Positions 13,161-24,129 of a stretch of DNA of 64,000 nt are shown here, piece by piece; the first letter of the stretch is position 1; every line of letters starts with the position of its first letter. The notes under the pieces were generated by a model, which was not told the origin of the DNA, ran no database searches, and was given only the letters and a program-made list of their open reading frames with translations. The stretch is from Gonatopus flavifemur. Taxonomy: Eukaryota > Arthropoda > Insecta > Hymenoptera > Dryinidae. The translations under genes were made by a program, and so were the position numbers. The stretch is from NCBI GenBank assembly GCA_018340375.1, contig JAFFJZ010000086.1:248001-312000 (forward strand), in the 5' to 3' direction.

Positions 13161-14159
13161 TCCACATGGTATACCCTAGTTGTGGAGACAGCGGAATTTC
13201 TTGGCCCTCCTGCCTTACTAGGGATAAGCAAGCTAGGTTTAGAATTTCTGGAAAATTTGCAATTGGGTCCCTCTATGGTCTCTAATATTGAAATATGGTT
13301 CTCTAAGAATTCTAACAGTCTTCTCCGCGTGGGAGGCTCCTTTTTCCTCTCAGAACTAGCCTGTGGGTGCTCCCAACGTTTTCGAACTTCGACATCCAGC
13401 AGTGACAGCAAATGATAGACGAGCAAATCGTCCCAGTGCTGAGTACGACGCTTTAGAGTTCCTAAAGCAACGAATGGCGTATTGAATTCTGCCAGCAACC
13501 TTTTGATTTCGGCAGAAGATTCACTCTTCATGGATTTGATATTATAAATTGCAGCTACATGAGAAAAAACTAAGCGACTTTGGTCTTCATACCTTTCTTT
13601 GAGGCTTTGCCAAGCTAATTCATAATTATCAGCTGTTACAACATAGGAACTGATAACTCGGGCCGCCTCTCCCCCGAGGCGAGTTTCAAAATGATGCAGC
13701 TTTGCCACGGTAGAAATGTTAATTATCTTCCACTCAAGTGGTGAACAGGTCTCTGAAGGATTCCCATTCCTTGTAATCGCCTTTGAATTCAGGCAATGAA
13801 ATGCGAGGGGAGCGCTCAGGCTTTTCGGTGAGGGGAGCCTGCACAGGAGTTCTGCTCGAAGACGTAGGCACATGGAAGGAATCCAGGAAAGTCTGAAATT
13901 CAGCACATCTTTCTAGATTCATTTCCTCCATCGAGTCAAAGAGATTTTCGGCGACGTATGACCTATCCTTCAATGACGCAGCACTGGGGAGAAGCTTATA
14001 ATAATTGGCCTCAAATTGTGACCAAACTTGATCTAAGTTTTGCATACGAGTGGTACAATTACTTTGTGTCATTCGCCTAGAGCCGTCCTTTTTGAAATTA
14101 GAATACGAACGGTCTATGCGGTTAATATAGGAGAGTTGTTGGTTAATTAAATCCTCCAT
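13076..14159 (-). pseudogene. BEL/Pao gag (DUF1759-type)
   Basis: The ATG at 14159 opens a frame beginning MEDLINQQLSYINRID. It is followed by the BEL gag hallmark ISLPEFKGDYKEWESFRDLF, which stops at 13734. A frameshift resumes the protein as STVAKLHHFETRLGGEAARV and runs on through YELAWQSLKERYEDQ and WDDLLVYHLLSLLD. Another shift near 13160 leads to the zinc-knuckle part. The motif order and wording match the gag of BEL/Pao elements. An upstream in-frame extension to 14228 lacks similarity, so I place the start at 14159. This is a capsid-type protein, now broken. Confidence 0.88.
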
Positions 14160-14612
14160 CTCGGAGTTCAATAACTTGAAGCAGCAAAAACAGCAATACA
14201 AATCAACCAGCAAAGTGACCCGGAGCACTAGGGATTCAACGCGTTCAATACGTATACAGAAAGAAGAGGATCTGACCGAGATTCTATGATCAGAATGACA
14301 TAAAATCCTGGCGATGACTGGTTGATTTTACGATAGGCACTCAATGCAACAAAACTGGAACGTTTTTATCAATATGTAATGGAACAAACGAGAGTAACGT
14401 TAAACGCAATATACTGTGTCTCAATCGTTAAAGTTCCAATAACACAAAGTGATTGGCCGGTCAAAACCCATGAAAATCTAATAACAACTGAATGACAATT
14501 GAACTATCATTCAATGAATCAATAACAAGCGACCGTTAACGATTGACTGTTTATCGTATAAGCAAAGCCCGAATATAAGTAGCATGAAAAAGTATAGCAA
14601 TAGCATGAGCAA
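14160..14612 (-). other. BEL/Pao leader
   Basis: Non-coding DNA between gag and the 14613-17127 insertion. It contains tagcaatagcat at 14595-14606, repeated at 17138-17149 on the far side of that insertion. Confidence 0.6.
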
Positions 14613-14648
14613 CACTGTAAAAAAATTTTGACTGAGAATTGAGAAAAA

Positions 14649-14674
14649 AGTGACTGTAATTTTTTACAGTCACT
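14649..14674. repeat. Perfect 11-bp stem hairpin
   Basis: AGTGACTGTAA and its exact inverse are separated by 4 T residues. It lies just inside the left end of the 2.5-kb element. Confidence 0.8.
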
Positions 14675-14824
14675 GAGTCTGAATATTCAGAAACATTTCT
14701 GTTCTGAATTTTAAGATACTTATTTCTGGATTTTCAAACGCATGTTTCTGAGTCATCAAACATATTCACATTAAATGCAATATTCATGTTTCTTAATTTT
14801 TAGACATGCTGTTCTGAGTTATGA

Positions 14825-15111
14825 GAAACATTTTTCTGAATTGTCGAAAATATTTGTTTGAATTGTAAGAAATAGTCTTCTGAATTTCAAGATATTTTCT
14901 CTCAATCGTAAGAAACATTCTTCTGAATTGTCGAAAATATTCGTGTGAATTGTAAGAAATAGTCTTCTGAATTTCAAGATATTTTCTCTCAATCGTAAGA
15001 AACATTTTTCTGAATTGTCGGAAATATTTGTTTGAATTGTAAGAAATAGTCTTCTGAATTCAAAGATATTTTCTCTCAATTGTAAGAAACATTTTTCTGA
15101 ACTGTAAGGAA
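14825..15111 (-). repeat. 87-bp tandem repeat
   Basis: The string gaaaca starts at 14825, 14912, 14999 and 15086, giving an exact 87-bp period over three full copies and part of a fourth. The unit contains ttctgaattgtcg, gtaagaaatagtcttctg and agatattttctctcaat. Because 87 is a multiple of three, the minus strand stays open in two frames; these ORFs are repeats of one peptide and not evidence of a gene. Confidence 0.9.
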
Positions 15112-15236
15112 TATTTTTGTCAATTTTGAGAGATGCGCATTGAATTCTAAGAGGATGCGATAGTTACCATGCGCGAGCACGTTTTTGCTACCAAATTACT
15201 GGAAACTGATTTCATGAAAAAAATCCGAAATTTCAG

Positions 15237-15415
15237 GGATGGTTCTTCGAGATTTTATCTATGTCACTAAAGAGCCAGAATTTTTAATTCCGGAGATTCT
15301 TTGGTAAACGTATAATATGCGGTCTACGGTAGTGGGTAGTAGACCGCATACCATATCATTACCGATTTTTTCCCAAGAATAGTGACGTAGATGAAGTCTC
15401 GAAAACCTAAGTAAA
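15237..15415. repeat. Fold-back segment around a perfect 12-bp stem
   Basis: The centre is TATGCGGTCTAC, a short loop, then GTAGACCGCATA (about 15317-15351). Further out, ggttcttcgagatttt and tctatgtcact on the left are imperfect inverses of sequence near 15375-15412 on the right, so the arms extend to about 80 bp. Confidence 0.65.
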
Positions 15416-15421
15416 ACTATC

Positions 15422-15612
15422 GCTGGATTCTTACACCAATTAAATGTACATCGTAGAAGACATAACCATCTCTCTCGTCACAAATAGTGGAAAAAAAACC
15501 ACATGAAAAGAATATCGTTTCTATAGGTTTATGTACTTTTATTCAACTATTTGTGATGAGAGAGATAGTTTTGTCTTCTACAATGTACATTTAATTGGTG
15601 TAAGAGTCCAGC
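15422..15612. repeat. Inverted repeat with arms of about 67 bp, plus related copies to 16375
   Basis: The left arm (gctggattcttacacc, then aattaaatgtacatcgtag, ending catctctctcgtcacaaatagt) is mirrored by the right arm ending ggtgtaagagtccagc at 15612. A further direct copy of the right arm lies near 15855-15955 and an inverted one near 16255-16370. The 15613-16400 stretch is therefore the same family rearranged. Confidence 0.7.
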
Positions 15613-16399
15613 GATAAGTATATAAGACTTGTACTGAGGGTATCGATGAAACATTTCACAAAGCGTAACCCTACATGATGCAATATACAACTCTGCCTAT
15701 ATAATTTTTACCAAATAAAACTAATGGCAGTAATTACTGTATTTTCTTATGCTCTAGTGAGAATCAATATTATTGAGATTGATTTTTGATTCCTTGAATA
15801 CCAGAAAATATTGTTTCAAAGTGTTATGAAACTATAATATGTTATCCTTTTCATGTACTTTTCTTCAACTATTTGTGATGAAAGAGATGGGTCTGTCTTC
15901 TAAAACAAAAAGTTCAATTGATGAAAGAATCAAGCGATAAGTATGTAAGACTGGTACTGAGGAAGGTAAGAAGACCTACATGATGCAATATACAACCCTG
16001 CCTATATAATTCTTACCAAATCAAACTGATGGAATTAATTTCTGTATCTTGTTATAATTCAGTGAAAATCAATCTCTTGAAAATGATTTATTTTTTGGTT
16101 TTTGATAAATCAGAATATCAATCTCACAAACACTGATTTTCACTAAACTATAACATAATACAGAAGTTAATGGCATCAATTGGATCTGGTAGAAATTATA
16201 TAAGTTGTTCCATGTTAAATCACTCAATGTTATACTTTGTGAAACTTTTCATTGGAGCACTTATTACATGTTTGTATGTTTCACATACTCATCGCTTGTT
16301 CCTTGCCCTAATTAGACTTGGTCTCATAGCACATAGTTCTATCTCTTTTATTACAAATAGTTGAAGACAAAGTAAATGGAAATAATGTAGTTTTTCAAA

Positions 16400-17105
16400 C
16401 CACATTCTCTGAGTTTCAAACTAATCGCAGTAATTAATACATGTTCATGTGGTTCAATGAATATAAATCTACTCGAAATTGATTTTATGATCCACGAAAA
16501 GTCAGAACATCTGATTCAGAAATTGGATGTTTTTTTCATCATTTTCAATTCAAAAATCTCAATGTATCATCCTCCCTTTAATCATTTATTCATACCACCG
16601 TCATGAGATTTTCTGATTGTCATATTCAGAGACGATTTTTGTTCCAATGACAAAGAGGTTAACTTCACATTTTTAACATTTTTTTTACCGAATCCCACAA
16701 TACATTTCATGTCACATTATACATTAATTTGGCTCAAATTACATTGCACAACATGTAATTACTGTTGGTGCGTTAAGTATTTGTTCATTAAAATAAATGA
16801 TATTGAATTTGATTTTGCAACTCATCACCTTCACTTACCGTTCATTGACCGTCATACAAAATAATGCAAGCCGCTTCACTGCGCACCGATTCTGCGCATG
16901 TTTTCAGTGTAAGTTTCTTAAATTATTCAGATTCTTAATTTTCAAAGTATTGGTGATGAACATGAAGAAACTTTCTCTAATTTTTCAGAAACTTGGTATC
17001 TAAATATAATATTCTAGATATCAAATCTGAATTTTCAGGAAACCTTATCTAAATTTGCCTTTTAGAAACTCGAGTCTGAAAATTCACACACTCCAGTATC
17101 TGAAT
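16400..17105. other. Non-coding part of the 2.5-kb element
   Basis: AT-rich sequence with small frames only. No domain or internal repeat stands out. Confidence 0.4.
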
Positions 17106-17168
17106 TTTCAGAAAATTTTTCACAGTGAAGAACACCGTAGCAATAGCATAAAGGAAACAAATTGAAAA

Positions 17169-17567
17169 TGTCAAGCGAGTTAGCACAGTGGAAAAAGATG
17201 AGTTATGTAGAGTGAATAAAAAACTGTTAATTGCAGGAAAGGTTCCACTATAATCTGAGTTGTATTCTTCCGAATATTGTAAAGACGGGAAAGCGAGATG
17301 GTCAGTGAAAATTAACGTAATACACGTGTTTAACATAGATAGTAATCGAACACGTTTTTATCCTTCTACGGTGGTACTCGCCGTACCAAAGTCAAATTAT
17401 ATCCAAAATCACGAATACATATAAATTTGCAATGATTACGAGACGAAAGTCACGTAGACCCTTTGTCCCTGGGAAGTGCTTTCTTCGAGAGAGCGATTTT
17501 CGTGATGAAGCACGGGTAGAGGTGTGACAGGCGCATCGGCCTCTCTATATTTCTGTTCGCTTCAACA
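17169..17567 (-). repeat. 5' LTR of the BEL/Pao element
   Basis: About 399 bp, the partner of 5024-5427. On the minus strand it begins TGTTGAAGCG and ends TTGACA. The outer flank is ATAAG (17568-17572), identical to the flank of the other LTR. On the plus strand the string TAGCACAGTGG near its start resembles a Pol III A-box, which first suggested a SINE; the LTR interpretation explains far more. Confidence 0.9.
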
Positions 17568-17572
17568 ATAAG

Positions 17573-18670
17573 GAAAATATGTAACAGGGTGTGGCAAGAT
17601 GTCAGGGATGAAATTACTGCTGCTCGATATATCAATGTTTTCAAATAACTTGAAATAGGAAACTTGGTACGTTCAATTTATATTTGTTCAGTTGCAATCA
17701 AACAGTTACATATGTTAGAATAAACGAGAACTTTTTCCTCCAAACTAGGGGAACATTTTTTCCTCACAGTTATCCACTATTTCAGACGGAACTCGTATAG
17801 AACTACTGTGCGATTGTAAATAAAACGCGTTATAAGTTTCATCGCAATTGGATTATTGGAAACGCAAATACGAGCGGTCATAAAATTACAATTTTCGATA
17901 ACATGTTTTCTTTCTCCTTCCCATTTGTTCTCTGAAGGATCAGGTTGAAATTCATACAGGATCACTATCGAAACCGCATAGAACTGTGGTGAAAATTTCA
18001 TAACGATCGGATGATAAGAACGGAAGATATTCGTTTAATCGTGGCAATTACGAAATTTCAAAATTCTCTTTCAAAGCTGAATGTTTACCCTGTTGTTCCC
18101 TCAATTTTGGTTCGCTTGAAACTTATCTCACACAATAAACATCCCATCAATTGACTATGGTGAGGGTTCTATGGCATTTGGATGACACAAGCATGAGGAA
18201 GGCATGCTTTCCAGATATCAAATGACGCGGATCGCGAAAGAAAATTTTCCACATTTTTCAACTGATTGGGATGGAATTCATATGGAAACAATATCGGATC
18301 ACAACTAGGACGTTGTATAAATTCAATTGGAATCGGATAACAGGAAGTGAAGATATACGCGATCGCAAAAAAACAATTTTCTAAACAATGTTCCGCAATA
18401 TTTTCAAAACGCGTCATCCAATCAATACCAAAATCAATAGGCCTCGAGGGTTTCCTAAGACGAACGTATGAGAGAAAACATATTCCAATAGGTGCATCCT
18501 GAAGAGAGTTATCGTGAACCGAAAAATCTACACAGACAAGTGACACACCCACACACAGACGGGCGGGCAGACAAACACACAGATATTTTTGGGAATCGCA
18601 TTTTTCCAACGTTCTGAAGCGTTCGACAGAGACGGAATACTCTTTTCTGCATGATGAATTTGTGACACTA
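17573..18670. repeat. Degenerate repeat-derived, non-coding DNA
   Basis: Three related blocks (about 17770-17910, 17945-18060, 18265-18400) share a pattern: an attcata-type start, a middle with tagaact and a tail of type ttcatmrcratyggat followed by gaagatat. A purine/CA-rich patch near 18530-18590 (cacacccacacacagacgg) follows. This looks like an eroded transposon or satellite. The long minus frame at 18169-18789 has no recognisable domain. Confidence 0.45.
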
Positions 18671-18735
18671 CACGGAAACAAGAAAACAGCAATGGTTACT
18701 TGGTGAAACTCAAATTCCCCAATCAGAAAAGACCG
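18671..18735 (+). repeat. Solo left end of the 18993-type MITE
   Basis: CACGGAAACAAGAAAACAGC preceded by TA matches the left end of the MITE at 18993, including aatggttact and gaaactcaaattc further in. No matching right end follows, so this is a truncated copy. Confidence 0.6.
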
Positions 18736-18739
18736 AAGT

Positions 18740-18990
18740 ATGCCAATGTTGACAACAGGTGGAGTACAGTGCCAGTATTGGGCCCCCAAGAGTACTATAC
18801 CAGTACTGATACAACAGAACTCAAAGTTTGATTTCGACCATGTATTGATACAGTACTATGCCAGTACTGAAAGCTTAATGCCGATCAAGTACTGATACAA
18901 TACAGGCACTGCAGTGATTGCGAATAATAGGAAATCAGTACTATGTACACGCGTGCACTGGTACAGTACTGGAGGGAAATATTGTTCGAG
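18740..18990. repeat. Irregular AGTACTGATAC-type repeat
   Basis: Short related strings such as ccagtactgatac, gtattgatacagtac and agtactgatacaatac recur at irregular spacing. No coding signal. Confidence 0.55.
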
Positions 18991-18992
18991 TA

Positions 18993-19233
18993 CACGGAAA
19001 AAAGAAAACAGCAATGGTTACTGTGAATCATGAAAATACATTGAAACTCAAATTCATTCTATGCAGTACTGCGTTTCCCAGTCCTCATTACTGTCCAGTC
19101 AGCGTTGACGCATTCCATTACAATACCCATCACTGTGATCGCGCTAATCCTCATTATCCAAGCGTGTTTTCATTTGTTTTTCAACCGATCGCTATCATTC
19201 ACAGTAACCAGTAGTGTTTTCTTTTTTCCGTGT
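18993..19233. mobile_element. MITE, CACGGAAAAAAG ends, TA duplication
   Basis: The ends CACGGAAAAAAGAAAACA and TGTTTTCTTTTTTCCGTG are perfect inverses over 18 bp. Both flanks are TA (18991-18992 and 19234-19235). Length 241 bp, no coding capacity. Confidence 0.85.
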
Positions 19234-19759
19234 ACAAATTCGGTACGGGTTTTTCACTAGTTACGAGTCACGGTAGACTGTGATAATTAAATCGGCCAGA
19301 TTAGAACACGTGACATGGAAATTACACATCTATGCACATAGAGAAAATGAAACATTAATGAATACTTCATTTGACACTCCTTGCTCGTGTTATAAAGAAA
19401 ATAAGCACGTTCATCGGAACGCCGGTCCCCACCACTGGCTAGCTCACCAACGTGTACGCTTACAAGTATTGGGGCATGACGTATGGTTTCGTGATAGAGA
19501 CACGATTTCCCAACTCGAACAAGAACGGAAGAACGCAGCACTGTCATCCATGTTGGACGCTGAAGGTCACGAATCGGTATTAATCTTGTATTATTCGTTT
19601 GGAATTATATAAGGCACAAACTGACCAGGATAGGTAACTTATACAGGTAAATATTCATCATATTCCTCAATTATCAATGCATGTTCATTTTCAAGAAACC
19701 TACAGTGATTTTCATGAATCAATGAATTTTGCGTGATTAACCTGAATTTCTGATTACGT
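19234..19759. other. Unassigned stretch
   Basis: Overlapping frames of 86-110 codons on both strands, no recognised domain. Confidence 0.4.
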
Positions 19760-19896
19760 CCCGTACAGCACGCGGACATTTCTCCGTCGCCTCCACGTCG
19801 CTTCTCCGTTCTTTCCACCTTGTATCCACGTCTCCCTTTCTTCCACCTCGCCTCCACGGAGATGCGACGTGGACATCGGTGGATGTGCTGTGTGGG
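19760..19896. mobile_element. Short MITE with CCCGTACAGCAC ends
   Basis: The left end CCCGTACAGCAC and right end GTGCTGTGTGGG are imperfect inverses, flanked by GT on both sides. The interior (ggacatttctccgtcgcctc) is shared with the element at 21791-22171. Confidence 0.65.
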
Positions 19897-20074
19897 GTGC
19901 GTCAACACGTGGCATGGTTTAGTTGAATATCTATGTCTATGTATATTCCCAATTATCTGTTTTTGAGCGCGATAAATTTGTAATTTGGTATTATTGCGTA
20001 TTGATATTGTTGAAATTTGTGAAGAGAACTTGATTCAATCAAGAATAATTTTGGAATTATACACGCAGGGAATT

Positions 20075-20338
20075 CGCAAGATATTATGTCACCCGTCACT
20101 TCTCCGGGATCTTTTATCTCGCAACTGACATGGAACGAAATGGATCGATTAGTGTTTTTTCATCACCAAAGTGCTTAGTTAGTTTTAGATCTCCAACTCC
20201 ACAGTGAAATAATACCACACAACTCGATGTTTATATTCTCCGATGTGTGGTATTTTTTCTCGCAGTTTAAGATGAAAAGAACACTGAATTGCGAGATGAA
20301 AAATCACGGAAAAATTGAGTGATATAATATCTCGTCTA
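20075..20338. repeat. Fold-back element
   Basis: The arm cgcaagatattatgtcac, followed by a block ending ttttatctcgcaactgac, is mirrored by the region ending gtgatataatatctcg at about 20335. The centre is a tighter hairpin, taccacacaactcg against cgatgtgtggta (20213-20253). Confidence 0.55.
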
Positions 20339-20922
20339 TTCTCTATGTGCACATCATCTTGGAATAGTTAATTTGAGGAGCGGGGAAGTTTTGTGTATCG
20401 CTGCAAAAGGGCACTTAGCAGTAGCGTATCTACAGAACAATGGAGCCTTCCCCTCTTCCTATTAAATTTTCACTCAATATTCCTAATATTTTTCCTCACC
20501 TTCCTTTTTGTTATTATCAAAATTGTTTTCCAACATTCCTCACTATGACTTTCAAACATCCTATTCGAATTCGTGAAAAATATTTTCATAAAATAGTGTA
20601 GATCAAGGTGTTCCAACGATACATAGCTTAATGAAAGATGCAACCGTAATGTTGAACCTATAGAACAAAAATATTTATGTACATACAAAGATTTTCGATA
20701 CATAATTGATTTGAAATGGTTCGCATATGGCCTTGGTCTCATGTATTATCAAGACTCTTCGTTTATAACTTTCACCTTTACTTTTTTTTTGTTAACATTC
20801 TTTGTAGTGTACTACGAATAGTATGAAAGTTCAGTACATCTACTAGATCATATATATCTTCATATTTTGAATACCGTTGCTATATTCTTCTGAGTTCGAT
20901 TTTTTTCAGCTGAATACGAAAA
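20339..20922. other. Stretch upstream of the CACTA-like transposase
   Basis: No gene recognised. It may hold the 5' part of the element that carries the transposase at 20923, but I did not find a CACTA-type terminal repeat. Confidence 0.35.
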
Positions 20923-23374
20923 ATGTCTGCGTATCAGCGTTTAAAAAAATATCGCTATTCGAAACAACTTGAAAAACAATCAACATCAAGTAGTACTGAC
21001 TTTCAAACTTCCATCGAAAATTTGGAGTCTGTTTTGCTCGTTGAACCTGCCATTGATTCTGAATCATTGAATATAGATTCTTCTGTTACAAGCGATCATA
21101 GATCACCCGATTGCACCTCATCAAGTTCCTTGTCCGTGTCAACTTTTTCTGAGCAATCTTCAGGTGTAGATGAGTTCTTGGATGTGATCAATTTTGAAAG
21201 TCATGATGTTCAAGAAACAAATAGTTTTCGTCAGAAGTTGCAGGAGTGGTGTGTACTATTTAGAAATAATTCAAGGGTCGAAGCAATAGAAAAATTACTG
21301 CACTCATTGAAAAATGAGACGAATATCCCTTATCTTCCTAAATCAGCAGCTGCGTTATTGCAAACAAAATCAAGTGCAAATATAAACCCGATGTCAAGTT
21401 TGAGGTCTCAAATGGGGTATTATGTATATTTTAGGATGAAACCATGGTTAGAAAAGATAATCACCGATGAATACACCGAAAATGTTATACCATTGTTATT
21501 CAATATAGATGGCTTACCTTTATACAATAATTCAAGCGAACAGTTTTGGCCTATTCTGGGACTTCTTCTGCACGGAGATTATGAATCAAAACCCTTCACT
21601 ATTGGAATCTTTTACGGCAATTCTAAGCCTTCAAGTGTTGAGCAATATTCAAAAGATTTTATAGATGAACTTCAAGCTTTAACTGAAGATGGGTTGACTA
21701 TAAGAAGGAGATTATTTCAAGTGAAAATTGTCGAATTTACATGCGATACACCCGCGCGATCATTAATTGAGAAATGTAAAGGCCATGGAGCCCGTACAGC
21801 ACAACCACCGATCCTCCACCTAAGACTTCGGTGGACCAGAGGTGGAGAAATGGGAGCCGTGGAAATAAGGGAGAAATAAAGGAGAGTTTCCGTTGAGGCA
21901 ACGGAGAGGCGACGGAGAAATGTCCACCCCCTGTATTTCCAGTAAAACTTAAATTCGTGAATTCATATATTCCGATTTGGTTACGTAAATGCACCAATAA
22001 GAATTATATCGAAAATACAGGGGGCGGACATTTCTCCGTCGCCTCTCCGTTGCCTCAACGGAGACTCTCCCTCATTTCTCCCTTATTTCCACGGCTCCCA
22101 TTTCTCTACCAATTCTCCACCTCCAGTCCACAGAAGTCCTAGGTGGAGGATCGGCGGTTGTGCTGTACGGGAGGCTTCTACGCTTACGAACGTTGTGAAA
22201 TCGTTGAGTTAACAAAAAATAGGAAAAGAGTGCATACTAACATGCGTTGTGAACAACGCACAAGAAAATCTTTCAAAAATCAACTTCGAAAAGAACACCA
22301 TATCGGTAGATGACCGTTATTAGACATTCCGAATTTTGACCCTGTTAATTTCGTGTTCTTAGACTCCATGCACTTATTTTATCTTGGAGTAACGGAATGG
22401 ATTTTATGACAATTACTAGGAACTAAAAAACGAGTAAATCGAAAATTGAAACTCTGCCGACAGGATATTAAATTTTCAGATTCCAGTGTGAGAAAATCTG
22501 TGGAATTCATACCAACAGAATTTCAAAGAAAAGTGTTTGCTTTGGGTCAATTCAATCACTGGAAAGCTACACAGTTTCGTTTTTTTCTTCATCATTGTGG
22601 AGCTCTAGTATTACGAAAAATCGTGCCCAAGGATATTTACAAGCATTTTTTATTGTTAGTCGTCGCGGGCCTAATTCTTTGCGATCCCAAGTTGTGCATT
22701 GAGAAATTCGGTTATGCTAGAGCATTATTGAGAAAGTTTTTTGAACTCCTTACATCATTGTACGGTGCAGATCCACAAATTATAAATAATCATAATTTGA
22801 TACATGTCGCTGGCGACGTAGAAAACTCACGAATGAATCTCACAGTGATTTCTTCATTCCCATTCGAGAATCACTTTGGTGGAATCAAACGAATAATCGG
22901 GGGAAAAGGCAGGTCTCTACAACAATATACTCGGAGAATATCTGAGCAGACTGCGTGCGAAGAAACATTGAAGGAGATAATTGTGCACAAGAAAAAAAAT
23001 TTGGTTATTGGACCCCATGCTATCACTGAAAATGACATTGATCTAGATGCAATTATCTTACGAAGAGTTGAATTGGGAGCATCAAAATCTGATAGTGTTG
23101 TACAATTAGTTTCTGGTGAAATTTTGCAAATAACTAAAATTAGGGAGGACGAGAAAAATATTTTTTTACGCGGAAGAATATTCAACAATATTGCTAACGC
23201 TCTCACCTGTTCGTGTGAGTCAATTAAAGTTTGAATTATAAAACTAGGACGATTGTCAACGAGAGAAAAAATTATTCCTATACAAAACGTTACAAAAAAT
23301 GTGTATTTCTCAAAAATGGAAAAAATACCTTTGCGATTACATTTCTCCATGATTCATGAAGATCATCTGTACTG
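20923..23374 (+). pseudogene. CACTA/tnp2-like (Transposase_21-related) transposase, MITE-split
   Basis: The ATG at 20923 begins a serine-rich N-terminus. Conserved blocks of the tnp2-like family in insects follow: NIDGLPLYNNSSEQFWPILG (about residues 195-214), KPFTIGIFYGNSKPS, and CDTPARSLIEKCKGHG. There the frame is cut by a MITE (21791-22171). After the MITE the protein resumes in frame with a cysteine (ERC) and DSMHLFYLGV. Then follow WKATQFRFFLHHCG, HNLIHVAGDVEN and SSFPFENHFGGIKR, reaching a natural-looking TGA at 23372-23374. In-frame stops at 22311, 22407 and 23232 (all TGA) make it inactive. The family acts as a transposase/recombinase; which catalytic residues matter in insect members I cannot state. 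Confidence 0.8.
21791..22171. mobile_element. 381-bp fold-back MITE inside the CACTA-like gene
   Basis: Ends CCCGTACAGCACAACC and GGTTGTGCTGTACGGG are perfect inverses, and the inverted arms extend to about 155 bp with a spacer near 21946-22015. It sits exactly within the KGHG codons of the transposase; removing it with one AG (or GAG) restores GGA-GGC-TTC in frame. The target duplication is thus 2-3 bp. The same family occurs at 19760 and, with variant ends, at 24456. Confidence 0.85.
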
Positions 23375-23540
23375 AGAGATAAACAGTGCTAATTGGATCA
23401 TACACATTGTCTATGATTCTGAGAATCAGTAATTATGTTTTCATGAATATGCATGCACGTAAGAAAATTTTATTGAAAATTGATCCAGTCAACCGTATCA
23501 TCTTTGATTCCAATGATCCATTCATTGCAGAGAAAAAGAG

Positions 23541-23807
23541 ATGGAGTATGCTGAAGATACCACCCCTGTTGTAATTGAATTAAAAAAAACAATGGAAAAA
23601 GGGAAAGAGTGTATAGACCTCGTACCTTTCTCTTGGACGTACCTGGAGGAAGGCAAACTTTATTGTAAATATCCGGAGAGTGATGAACATAGCAAATTGG
23701 ATGACGCGTGTAAGAAATCCTTATCGCCCAATCCATTTTGGAAAAGTTTTGGAATTTCAATAGTTGAGGAGGCTAGAAAGTACCAATCAAAAATTGTGAA
23801 GTGTTGA
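23541..23807 (+). CDS. Small ORF beside the transposase, unknown function
   Basis: An 88-codon frame beginning MEYAEDTTPVVIELKK and containing DLVPFSWTYLEEGKLYCKYP, then a basic-acidic tail. The W-Y/W-P layout recalls the N-terminal module of insect transposon-encoded proteins that carry a DUF4806 domain, which often accompany tnp2-like transposases. I infer that link from memory of the pattern only. It ends at a TGA 23805. Downstream, 24046-24129 is an open, serine-rich stretch (ESTRNSSSEGGEETN) ending in TAA that could be a later exon; 23867-23879 looks like a splice acceptor (ttatgttgacag). No RNA evidence is available here. Confidence 0.45.
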   Translation: MEYAEDTTPVVIELKKTMEKGKECIDLVPFSWTYLEEGKLYCKYPESDEHSKLDDACKKSLSPNPFWKSFGISIVEEARKYQSKIVKC

Positions 23808-24129
23808 AAATGCAAAACTGGGACAATAACTTTCTTCAAACCAGTTTTTCAATTCTAATTCTATTATGTTGACAGGTAATTACTATCAAGAGATCCGGTG
23901 AATGGAGAGAGCGTTTTCGAATAAAATAATTGCAAGTGGTGGTGCAGAGGAGAATTATAAAATTAAGGATCACGTTGAGCAACTTGACAGTGACGAAATA
24001 CGTAAAAGTGTAAAAAAACATCCCGTTGTGCGACGAATCCACCAGAAATTCATCTTCTGAGGGAGGTGAAGAAACAAACGGTGATTACCAGGCCTCTCCG
24101 ACTCAAGCTTCACCAATGTTCATATAATA

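Larger units (their letters stand above)
14613..17127. mobile_element. 2.5-kb TIR element in the BEL leader, repeat-rich, non-coding
   Basis: The ends CACTGTAAAAAAATTTT and AAAATTTTTCACAGTG are inverted repeats, flanked by AA on both sides. The interior holds a hairpin, an 87-bp tandem array and several fold-back segments, and no transposase. The CACTGT(A)n end type recurs at 25506 and 57109 in short MITEs, which suggests a common mobilising transposase. A 12-bp repeat tagcaatagcat lies close outside both ends, offset by 6 and 10 bp, so an alternative boundary is possible. Confidence 0.55.
5019..17572 (-). mobile_element. BEL/Pao LTR retrotransposon, complete outline, nested insertions
   Basis: Two direct repeats of about 400 bp (5024-5427 and 17169-17567) bound a minus-strand gag-pol of BEL/Pao type. 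They are flanked outside by the same 5 bp, ATAAG (5019-5023 and 17568-17572), the duplication length typical of this superfamily. A purine-rich tract lies just before the 3' LTR. Read on the minus strand the order is 5' LTR, leader, gag, protease, RT, RNase H, integrase, C-terminal DUF5641-like region, 3' LTR. The LTRs differ at many positions, so the insertion is old. Two later insertions interrupt it, at 7624-10911 and 14613-17127. Many frameshifts show it is inactive. I could not see a convincing tRNA primer site next to the 5' LTR. Confidence 0.9.
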
